In this document: positions 33,644 to 44,553 of the stretch, piece after piece
How positions within the stretch are numbered: position 1 is the first letter of the stretch
How the letters are laid out: each line of letters opens with the position of its first letter
Assembly (NCBI RefSeq): GCF_000516985.1
Contig: NW_006917093.1
Span: 2,294,001 to 2,358,000 of the forward strand
Length of the DNA: 64,000 bases
Direction: 5' to 3'
Source: Pestalotiopsis fici W106-1
Taxonomy: Eukaryota > Ascomycota > Sordariomycetes > Amphisphaeriales > Sporocadaceae
The notes under the pieces: generated by a model
Databases searched by the model: none
The model's input: only the letters and a program-made list of their open reading frames with translations
Told to the model about the DNA's origin: nothing
Position numbers and translations under genes: made by a program

Positions 33644-34785
33644 TGCTCAGGCTTGTCGAGCCCGACTGGGGGGAAGGCAGGGCGTTGTCGGTTGCTTCGG
33701 TGTCGGGGGTTGCATCGAAGGTTCACTGTCATGCCATGACGCACGGGGAAACGCAAATGTCAATCGTGGTCGTGACGCAAGCTATTGTGCCTACATTAAG
33801 GCCATAGGTCGTTGGGTGGAAGGTAGAGGTAGATATCGGAACTGAAGAGTTGAAAGCAATGTAGGTAGAGAAGGGCAGCTCTTATGACGATTGATGCATT
33901 TACCCTTGAAACATGCTGCGCTTCGCCGAAATGCGCCGGGGACTGCACTAGGTACGAGCTTAGCTTTCAGCAGCAGGGCAGTCCAAAGGGTCCGGGTCCA
34001 GTCCAGTCCAGTGTCCAGTGCCGTTGCGCTGGTCCCGCCTCTGATTAGAAACACTTCAATGGATCCGTTCGTTAGCAGCGCGAAGCAAGTTTAAGGTTGT
34101 TCGGGCAGTCAGCAACGGCCGGGATATTGGGGACAAGACAAAAAGTCTGGAGACGTGTCACGATCCTATCATGGAAGGAAAGATGCCGAATAGCCAGGCA
34201 AGCCAGGGGTTTTTTTACGTGCCGTAGATAGGTAGTAGTTATTGTTATTAATCACGTCAAATGTGTTGCAATGATACAGTAGTATTTTGCCAAGCATAAT
34301 CCAAATAGCTAAGGGGAAGGTGAATGTGTACTCTGTAGGTTTCTATGCTATAGTACAATGAATGGTGCATTAAAACGCTTTGTTCGTGCTTTGTCTCAAA
34401 TCGTTCAATCGCCTAAGCCATGTACCGTTTTCCATGCCCGGAACCCCATATGCTTTGGACGGCCGTTCTAATACCTAGGTATTAGTTCCGCCTCCGTATC
34501 TGCGATTTCCCCCGCCAAGAACCCCACTAGGACCCTTCAGCCTTAGACTACCCGTCAAAGACCCACTCGTCGCCGACCGTGTATCGACGATAGCAACGGG
34601 ATCCACAGCAAAATTTCCATGTTTTCATGAAAATATGACTTTTTTTCCTAGCGGAAGCTCGACAAATATTGGTGAACAAACAGCGTCTTGCATCAGCCAC
34701 TAGTCCTAAGGAACTTTTCTTTTTCTTCATTCTTTTCTCTCGGGAGGCCCTCCAGGCATCATCCAAAGAACTTTGGTAAATCAAA
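33644..34785. promoter_or_regulatory. divergent promoter region, GT-like / SYO1
   Basis: About 1.1 kb between divergent starts. It contains an 18-base perfect palindrome, listed separately, about 300 bases upstream of SYO1. No gene seen. Confidence 0.5.
34468..34485. repeat. 18-base perfect palindrome
   Basis: CTAATACCTAGGTATTAG reads the same on both strands. It sits about 300 bases upstream of the SYO1 start and could be a binding site for a dimeric regulator or a chance GGTA/TACC motif, which is common in this DNA. Confidence 0.85.
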
Positions 34786-36838
34786 ATGGGAAAATCAAGA
34801 AACAACAGAAACAAGGGCGGCCAGCGTTCCGACCCTCTGGCCAAGCCCATCAAGCCGCCAACGGACCCGGAGCTTGCGGCGCTGAGAGAGAAGAACATTC
34901 TCCCCGTCTTGAAGGATCTGCAGAGCTCTGATCCAAAATCTCGTACCTCGGCTGCTAATGCTGTAGCCAACATCATTCAGGATACCAAGTGTCGCAAATT
35001 GCTGTTGCGGGAGCAAGTCGTTCACATTATCCTAACCGAGACTCTGACCGATGCCAGCATTGAGAGCCGGGCAGCCGGTTGGGAAATTCTCAAGCTTTTG
35101 ACTCAGGAAGAGGAGGCCGACTTTTGCGTTCATTTGTTTAGAATCGACATATTGACTGCTATCGAATTCGCCGCCAAGCAGGTGAGTTAGAGACAAGTCC
35201 GAGACATGATGGCAAATGAATTACCACCACTTACATGTACATTAGGTCACAGAATCGTTGAAGGCACATGGAGGCGCATTCAACAAGCGCTCAAAGGCCG
35301 AACAGACTCTCATTTTCAACATTGCAGAGGCGCTAGCTGCGATTATTTCGGCGCTGGCTGAAGCCCAAGATGACATGCTCGAGGTCATTATTCGCAATGA
35401 GGTCATTGTTGGTTTTCTCTTCAACCTCGTGACGAACGAATTGGTGTCCGAGAGTGCTCGGAATAGCAGCTTGTCATGCATGATGACCCTGGCCGAGGAC
35501 AACCGCCAGTTTGTGGAGACGATTCTGGGCGACAGCCAGAGCAACATTTTCAAGCATCTCATGGCATTCAAGGCTGGCAATGGACTGAAGGCCGTTTTGG
35601 CGTGCGGAGTACTACATAATGTCTTCTCTGCCATGGAGTGGGATGACGCAAACCCCGGTAGAGATAACTCAACCGATGCATCCCTAATTCCAACACTTGC
35701 CACTGCGCTCGAGGCTGCGCCTAACAATGCCGCTGATGCAGCCGACTCAAGCCCGGTTGAGATTCTTCAGATGGCTCTGGAGATCCTCGCTTCAATCGGC
35801 ACCGCCCTGCAGGAGGCTCTTCAAAAGGGCAACAAGTCCAAGGGTCGTGCTGGCGCTGGTGGATCGAAAGGACCTGGCGATGAAGACATGGTCATGGATG
35901 CCGACGATGATGAGGATGACAACACATCAGAGAAGGCACCGGAGGAGGATGATGACGACGACGACGAAATGGATGCAGATGCCATGGAGGCTGACATGGA
36001 TATGGTGACTGGCGCAGACGACTACCCCGATGAGGCTGCCGGCCTTGACGACCTGCCGACTCTGAAGCAGCTCATCCAAAAGGCTATCCCACAGATTGTC
36101 AAAGTCTCCAACAGCAGCATTGGTGACCAAGAAGCAGCGCTTCTGGTCCGGACTCACGCTTTTAACGCGCTGAACAACATCGCTTGGACGGTATCATGTC
36201 TCGATTTCTCCGGCGACAACAACACCCCTGTCCTCGCGGCTTGGACGCCGGCGGCTCAGTTGATATGGAGAGAATCGATAGCACGTGTTCTTTCTAGCGA
36301 CACATCGGATGTCTCGTTGGCAACTGTCGTCACAAGTTTAGCATGGGCCATCGCTCGTGCACTTCACGACAAGACTCCGCTTAGCGGCGATGAGCCGAAC
36401 AAGTTCATGTCGCTTTACCACGCCTCGCTCAATCTCCCGGGAGACGCCGAAGACCCATTCCAAGGACTCGGCGTCAAGTGCATTGGTGTGCTAGGACAGC
36501 TCGCCATGGACCCTGCGCCGATACAGCTGAACCGTGAGGTTGGAGTCTTTCTCATTACAGTCACATCAAAGCTTCCAGAAACACCGGCGGCGGATGCCGT
36601 GGAAGCATTGAATCAAATCTTCGATATTTATGGCGATGAAAACCTTGCTTGTGATAAGGAGGTGTTCTGGAAGGATAACTTTCTCAAATATCTTGAGGAG
36701 ATTATGCCAAAGGTACGGACCATGGCCAAGAAGGTTGATAAGAGAAGCTCGACAGAACTACGGGTTCGTGCGGATGAAGCGTCGATGAACCTGTTCAGGT
36801 TTATTCAGTATAAGCAGAAGCACAAGCCTGCAAACTAA
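34786..36838 (+). CDS. SYO1: SYO1 (symportin), Rpl5-Rpl11 import adaptor
   Basis: Two exons, 34786-35181 and 35246-36838, with a 64-base intron (GTGAGT...CATTAG); 662 residues. SYO1 carries ribosomal proteins Rpl5 and Rpl11 together into the nucleus via a transport receptor and helps assemble the 5S RNP. The start MGKSRNNRNKGGQRSDPLAKPIKPP is basic, as expected for the nuclear import signal. The body is an ARM/HEAT-type helical repeat protein, for example NILPVLKDLQSSDPKSRTSAANAVANII. A long acidic loop (DEDMVMDADDDEDDN, then EEDDDDDDEMDADAME) lies at about residues 343-390, where the family has its acidic insertion. The protein ends FRFIQYKQKHKPAN. Length and layout match the family well. 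It stands divergent from the glycosyltransferase-like gene. Confidence 0.95.
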
Positions 36839-37551
36839 GGCCACCCAGGGATGGAGACATGATTGGAACATTCCTCAAAGCAACGCCGAGTCGGAAGGAA
36901 TATCATGCAGGTTAATCATGTTGGTGTCAGCCATGCAGTCGACCTGAAATTTCACCCCATTCCGGAGAAACTTGGCTCGGAGAAACTTGGACCGGCAGAA
37001 CCAGACAGGAGGATAGTCATTCCCGTGATGGAACAAAGCGTATGGAACAAATCGGAATACTAGGATGAGGTGGGGATTTGTTCAGAATGGAGAAAAAGAA
37101 GAATCATAGCAGTATACATAGTTGCAAAAAGAAGGTTACACCATCATGCCCATTCAAAAAAAAGCCTTGGGGTTCGCCTAGAAGTTAAATGGTCCAGACT
37201 ACACATTATGTAAACCCCTGACTTTCATGAGGACCCTTGCTATTTACCCCTCTATTTACGCTACTCGCACCACCTAGTGTTTAGTATCAATGTATTATGT
37301 ACTATCGGGGATCCACACAGCAAATCAGGTCCGCGATAATTTGTTGACGCCCCTCGATACTCGACAACCCCGATGCTTACTTCCTCCTAACTACCGGGTT
37401 TCGTTTTTGTGGCAAGCCCGACCAACATTCCTTGAATAAGTAATATAATTACCTGGTGTTTAGCCCCCTCCACCACGGCGCAGCCCTTCTTCCTCCTTCG
37501 TCTTTCCTTGATCACTGACTTCTCCTCTGCCTACCAAAGCTATAATACATC
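36839..37551. other. intergenic, promoter of IDI1
   Basis: About 0.7 kb with no gene. The last 120 bases before the start are pyrimidine-rich. Confidence 0.5.
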
Positions 37552-38459
<908 letters not shown>

Positions 38460-40241
38460 GACGGAGGGAGGAGCTGACAGGAAGAGACCGATATGTTGCG
38501 AGCACGAGGTGGAGAGTGCTAGTGACACAAAGAAAGGGTCGAAAGATGCAGAACTTGTTGCTGTTGTTGTGGCAGTATTCAGGTAACTCTCATTCTCTTA
38601 GATATCCGCTCTCCTCGTTCAACGGGAGAGGCGATTGCTTTTGGAGGGCAAAATAATAGACTTACGAACCAAAATCATGAAACTGACTGGTGACGCCTTG
38701 CCTTGCTCGGAGTCCGAGAATTCATGCTGACCCACAAAGGCGGCAGGATCAGCCACTCAGTATGATGCCTGTCAGCAAAGTATACGAACCAGACTTGGCT
38801 CATGATGCAAGTAGAGCTGGAAAGACAGGGCCAATCGAGCAATGCCATGCCAAGTCTGTCCCCCCGCAAAAGACCAATTGGCCTGACTGATCACTCCATG
38901 CCACTGGCGATAAACTTTGAGAAACATTCACAAGACATCATCTGACCAAGCGAATGCCCATGGAAACCAAACCCTTTTCGCCTATCCTCGCCTTACCAAC
39001 GTGCAGGGCGTCCTTGGGTTGCATTCCATTGGATATCTGAGACCCTGATACTGCAGTGTACGGTCTGTCAACCCCACTCTTGCTGTCCACTAGCCGCTGC
39101 GGGTCGTTGTAGGCGCATGGAGAATATGCAGTCCTATCTGGGACTATCGCCATCCGCTTACACCGTGGTGAGTGAACCATCGGGCGACCAACCATTCATG
39201 GTATTCCTGGAGCGATCCTAAGGGCCGGGGAGATAACGATGGTTATCGTCTTCTCTTGTCTTTTTGCTTCGGTCAAATCTATACCTTTTGCTACACTTTC
39301 AAACTGGATCACGAAGGACTGTATGTATTCGTAGTTATACTGAAGATTCCTTGGCAGTCCATCGATTGGTTGGGACAGTCAGTCAGTCTGTCTACTCAAC
39401 AAAACCTTCAGTAGTAGTATCCTTGTTTGCCTCTCGACCGTGTCTTACAAATGTCCCAAGACTGCTGATCCAGGCTTGCTTGCCAACACTTGCACCACGC
39501 ACCCCACGCCAACCCAGTGTCCGTGGTACAGTTGATCTACATTCGTCTGCCACTAATAGCCCGCGGGCTGCCCGGTCTCGTCCAAGTCCTGGTTTTCCTT
39601 CTTTTCCTTCTCTCTCTCTCTCCTCTACCATAGATCCCAAAGACGCAGATTTGTTATACACAAACAATTGTCGTGAACTAGTCCAGTAATCAGCATTGGA
39701 TGTTTGCTCTTGCAACAATCTAACTGCCCATATATCTGGGCTGTAGTTATTCAAGACGCTGTGCTTCCTTGTTGCTTGCCAACATTGACTTGCTTCATCT
39801 CCTCAACTTTGTTGATTCTCGGTATTCGTTGTCGTGCTATACTATTGCAAGACCATATCTTGATATCCCATTGTGTCATCTTTCTGGTCCCTTGACGACA
39901 CTCTATCCCTTCCCATACTCTCAAGAACATCCTTTGTTTTAAAAGTGCGACCCGATCGAAATCTACATTGATGTCTGTTGACCTACGAACGACCCTCTAC
40001 TGCCTGAGTCACCCAGAGAGATTCATGCCCGTTACAAGAACACAATTGTCCAAAGTTCACACGGGCGATTCAAACCAGAATATATCAAGTAGTAAAAGTA
40101 GTAAACAGTGTAAGTCCATGATCGTTCCGATCCGATCGAGTCCTTGCGGTAAAGAGACCGGCAGACAAGTCCCCATTGGACTCAAAATATACTAATATAT
40201 ATATGCCACACTATAGTAAATCAAGCTTGAACTAGCCCAGC
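38460..40241. promoter_or_regulatory. long intergenic region and leader of the acetyltransferase gene
   Basis: About 1.8 kb with no independent gene. From about 39590 on the DNA is strongly pyrimidine-rich. The stretch 39971-40195 is an ATG-started open frame of 74 codons ending 46 bases before the main start. A probable leader intron is listed separately. Confidence 0.45.
40110..40240 (+). other. probable 5'-leader intron
   Basis: A GTAAGT donor at 40110, a TACTAATAT branch-like site near 40190 and a CCCAG acceptor ending at 40240, one base before the ATG at 40242. Splicing would shorten and reframe the upstream open frame that begins at 39971; it would not join it in frame to the main protein. 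Confidence 0.5.
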
Positions 40242-41828
40242 ATGGCGAATGTCCAGTCTGTCCAATTCTCCAGTACGGAAAGACAGCTGACCAGCAGCAA
40301 CGGCACCGGTCCGGCAACGACCATGATCTCTACCGTGGGGGTCGTCGGCGTCGGCGCCGTGGCGGGTGGTGGCCTTGTCGGAAATGGCAACGTCAATGCG
40401 GCGGCGGCGGCCGACCTCGGCATCATCATGGTGAACAAGGGTCCACCACAGCCGCAGCGTCGCCGGTCCCTGGTGCCCGAGAAATGGCGCGACCAGGTCC
40501 GGGCCGTCGGGCTCTCGGAGCACAAGGAGGCGGGACTCTCGATTGCGCAGGCCTTTGCCAATGACGAGCTGGCTCACTACCTGCTCGACGCCGACGACAT
40601 GGCTGCCATCTCCGACGAGGCCCGCTGGCGGCTCCATGTCGACATGATGAAGTATATTGTCGCCGCCCACTGCCTCAGCGGTCTGGTCACCACCATTGGC
40701 CCCGATTATGAGGGTGTTGCTCTTTGGTAAGTGAATCCTTCTTTCTTTCTCCCCTTACTACCGAGTCCAATACCTCGCTATTTGTTGGTTTTTGCCATAT
40801 ATCATAATCCCCAAGACAATGAATAGGTTGGACGTCTAAGAATAAAGGATTACATTCCATGAACCACGATGGAGTCACTTGACGAGGCCATGAGACACGA
40901 GAGACCCGCCGCCGTGACGGTCGCAAGTCTCCTGGGTAAGTGCCCATTGATGAGAACGAATACTTTTCTCTGCAATCAGGCCATCTCATATATTCATTGT
41001 CAAGGTTACTTTATTTTCTTTTCTAATTGCTCCAAACTCGAATCATCATATATAATTGGCTGTATCCAAGCACATAAAGAAAACATCACCGTTCTTCATC
41101 ATACAATCCTGAACTCATACCATCAATGGCCTGAAAACCACCATGACTGACCAGAAAACAATTATCCAAAAACAGGGCCCCTCCAGCCTCCAACACGGAC
41201 GACTGGCTCACACTGCTGCGCTCGGGCTCGTGGCGACTATACTACCTCTTGAGCGCCGGCGGGCGGTACCGCTACTTTTCCGAGCTGCTGCCGCGGCTGC
41301 ACCAGGTCAAGCACGAGGTCATGGGCGAGCGTGACGACGACTGCTACTACCTCGTGTACATCGGCACCAAGCCCTCTGGCCAGCGTCGCGGCTACGCGCG
41401 CAAGTTGATCGAGGCCATGGCTGTCAGGGTATTTTCTCCCCCTTTTCCCTCCCTCCACAACCCGATGCCCAATATTATACGCCTCTCAGCCGTGACTTTT
41501 ATGTCCTATTGTTTCTTCTTGTTCATGTCCACAATGTGCTTCAGGAGTTTTGACTAACGAATGTACCGGGAGGGGTATGAAAATACAGGCTGATGTAGAG
41601 AATCGAGCCATGTATCTCGAGTCCAGCTCGGAGCGCAACACGGCCTACTACCGCAAGTTTGGCTTCGAGGTCAAGAGAGACATTTACCTGGGCGAGGCCA
41701 TGACGGGTACCGAAGATGCCGCAGGCAAATCACCTGTTCGCCTCTCCATCATGGTCCGAGAGCCGCAGGTCATGAGCGGCAAGACCATCCCCATCAAGCT
41801 TGGTGCCGGCTTCAAGGGCTTGCACTGA
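40242..41828 (+). CDS. GNAT-family N-acetyltransferase
   Basis: Three exons, 40242-40726, 41176-41428 and 41589-41828; 325 residues. The fold is GCN5-related, transferring an acetyl group from acetyl-CoA to an amine. The acetyl-CoA binding segment is YLVYIGTKPSGQRRGYARKLIEAMA, of the Q/RxxGxG/A type. Downstream, AMYLESSSERNTAYYRKFGFEV is the typical final strand-helix of this fungal subgroup. N-terminal residues 1-75 are low-complexity, Gly/Ala/Val-rich and probably disordered. The first intron is unusually long (449 bases). It was chosen because joining TG to the G at 41176 restores EGVALWAPPASNTDDWLTLLRSG, as in relatives. The second intron is 160 bases with a GTATTT donor. The acetylated substrate is unknown. 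The leader seems to carry an upstream open frame and an intron. Confidence 0.85.
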
Positions 41829-42477
41829 CGGACCTCGTCGAGTCCGAATTACTCGGGGTGAATATTGGCGAGTGTTCTTTTCCTTCTTTCTTTCATTGAG
41901 GTATGCCATCAGCCTACATTTCGCTGTGTTTTATCGTATTAAGTTCTTCGCAGGTTGTTGCTTTCTCCAGATCGTACTCTCATTCAACATGGGACGTGTA
42001 AAAGAGTCGCGTAGTTGCCATAGTTGCCATGATTTTGCAAATCAAATTGTTTCGCGAGCTATGGTGCATATCACCAGTTCAGTTTCCACGCTGGGTGGTC
42101 ATGATCGAATCTTTCATATTGTTCATCGTTTTGTTTTCTATTCATGACTCAACGTCTTCTCCGGCATAAGTAGATAGATGCAATCATCCATACGCTCCTT
42201 CAATATAAGCGCGGTCCAGCTTGTTAAAGACCCTCCATATACTCGCAATTAATCGAGGGGTTTGGGCTGCAGTAGTAAGTGGCTACAATCGAATGCCACT
42301 GCCCTTTCTCTATACACCAGCAATGTTGTGTCAAAAGGGATATAATAGACCCCCCATACCAAAGCAATATGCTTAGCAGTCTCATACAACGACAGCGCAT
42401 CCACTGCCTATCAAGCTACTGAAGAGACATGTACGTTGATTCCATAGCGCCCCTAGTTTTCATTCCGGCCCGCTCTC
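41829..42477. other. intergenic, convergent 3' ends
   Basis: About 0.65 kb of 3' flanking DNA between the acetyltransferase and RFA2 genes; no gene seen. Confidence 0.5.
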
Positions 42478-43483
42478 TTAGTAATCCAGGACAGCGTATG
42501 TATCATCATCAGTAGTGGTGAAAATCATGCCGGGGCCAATGAGCTCATCTGCAGCGGCCTGAGCATCAGCAATGCTCATTTTGGTGGCCGAGGCAATGTC
42601 GTGGATATGTATGCCCTCGGCGCCGTGGTCGGATGTGTTCAAGTATTGGAAGAATCTCTGGGCTTTCTGTGAGCACATCCGCAGCTTGGATGCAATTTCC
42701 CCGTTCGCGTCGGTTCCCTTTTGATCGTTACCACCATCTACAAACATGCTGTCGTCATCGCCTGCATTGCCATCTCCGTTGGTCATGCCGTTGCCTCCGG
42801 GAGCGCCCTTCGTAAACGACAGGTGCACGTAAGTGGCCTCGAGCAGGTGGTACGAGACCTCGTTGTAATCGGTACAAGCCCGCACGGCATGGGCGCCGAC
42901 GTGTCGCTTGTTGTTGAAGCTCTTGAGTCTGCCGTAAACACGAACGTATTCCATGAGTTCGTGGCTCGGCTTATTTTCCTTGTCCGCATCGAGCCACTGC
43001 TTGACTTCGATGATGCCGGTGCCGTCGTCAATCTGGTAGGTAATGTTGGTTGTCTGTTCTGAGGCGTTGCGGACCATGCCGACAAAGGTCACTTGTGTCA
43101 CGTCGAGGTCGTCGATCCGGAAAGGGCCATCTGGGTAGGCTTGGTTGGCATCGATGATTTGCTTTATCGTCACGGGACGTAGTGTCTCTTCGCCAAAGCC
43201 CTGTGATGGCATCCAAGTCAGTCAGAGCAGACGCAGGCCGAGCAGAACGAATGGTTCATTCCTCTCCCTGTGCGCATTCGCCATGCTGAACTCACCTTTC
43301 CTCCGCTCTGGCTGCCTCCCTGCGATCCTCCAAAGAAACCGCCTGCATTATCGCCGCCGTTTGCGCCGTATCCAGACGTGGAGTAGTTGTTCTCTCCGTA
43401 TGCTGGGATGGGTGTTAGCTGCACCGCTTGTTGCCAGAATAAAGTAGAGTGGACTTCCACGGGCAGAAAAACTTACCACTCAT
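42478..43483 (-). CDS. RFA2: RFA2, replication protein A 32-kDa subunit
   Basis: Minus-strand exons 43477-43483, 43296-43402 and 42478-43200; 278 residues. RFA2 is the middle subunit of the single-stranded DNA binding complex used in replication, repair and recombination. The first coding exon is only seven bases (ATG, AGT, G) before a GTAAGT donor. Splicing gives MSAYGENNYSTSGYGANGG, the Gly/Ser/Tyr-rich, phosphorylatable N-terminus typical of the family. The OB-fold follows (VTFVGMVRNASEQTTNITYQIDDGTG, VRVYGRLKSFNNKRHVGAHAVR, each within the central domain). A linker rich in Gly/Asp leads to a winged-helix C-terminal domain (GIHIHDIASATKMSIADAQAAADELI). Introns are 74 and 95 bases. It diverges from the Lon protease gene. 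Confidence 0.95.
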
Positions 43484-44553
43484 GATGACCTTGCGATAGA
43501 CCACGGGTTCCTGTGTTGTTTGGATTGGTGAAGTTTGCAAGTGGTGAAGTATGTTTGAATCGCCAGGAGGGGAGACGCGTCTCAGTACACAGGTGACGCG
43601 ACGAATTTTAATTGAATTTCTAGGCTGAATCGCGGGGTCTTGCGACTGCGCACCACAAAACTCGCGGACAACGGGGCGGACCAGTTGACGCTAAACACAA
43701 GCAAGAGGCAAAGTGTGGTGAATGGATTGATACATGGCAATGATGTTTTTCTTCTGTGTATGCCTTGGACACGATGCATATATGAGATTTATTTGCTTGA
43801 CTCTCTTTTTCTATGACATGTAATCTTGTACTTCAAAATGGATCTTCTGGAACTTTTCGTCTAGATATTCTCATGTCTTGCAACTCAATAGCGCTGAAAG
43901 GAAAGCCATCTCTCGCTCAGTAGCGCGTCAGAACACTGCCTACATTTAGCATTACCTAATGAATATTCCGTAGCAATGGCATGAAGCTCCTAGTTGCCTA
44001 GTGCCTGCTCATGCTATCAGATACGTACCGACCAGCATTCACATGGCAGAGGAGGCGCATTTGAAGCTCGGCCTCTACTGTCTACAGGTTAAAAATGACA
44101 GTGTGATTTCATGGGGTAGGTAGGGAGGACTCCAGCACCTAATGTACCATTTTAGGTATTTCTTTGGATGTATGTAGCGAACCCCTCCCCCAAACATACC
44201 TACCGGGGGTGCCGGACGCGAGTTTCCGGCAACCGTCCAAGACACTTATTCACTCCACTGCGAGCGAGACCTCGACCTCGGCTGCTGCCGCTACACATAC
44301 CCTGACATCAGCAAGCCGATGCCGAACGGTACATACATAGATTCATACCTACCTACCCAAACCTTCCATCGGCTTCTGCATCGCCTCTATTGTTTTGCGC
44401 ATGATCAACATCATCATTCAAGGCACTTTGCCTAGTGTCGTGCTCTCTTTACACATTATCAACTGATAAATCGCAACTGTCCTAATCCAGAAGCAGTGCA
44501 TTCGGACAAACACAACCAGCGCCTGTACTCGACGATCCTGACTCCATCTCAAG
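43484..44553. promoter_or_regulatory. divergent promoter region, RFA2 / Lon protease
   Basis: About 1.1 kb with no gene. It contains several GGTA/TACC-type runs near 44115-44215 and 44340-44360, a composition repeated elsewhere in the intergenic DNA of this window. Confidence 0.5.

Noticed and set aside
33116..33739. 207-codon plus-strand frame opposite the GT-like gene
   Set aside because: The minus strand has the conserved glycosyltransferase-like sequence here; the plus frame is a shadow rich in Arg and Val.
40869..40936. Internal exon of the GNAT gene
   Set aside because: The segment has no acceptor in a compatible phase and its donor phase does not match the next exon.
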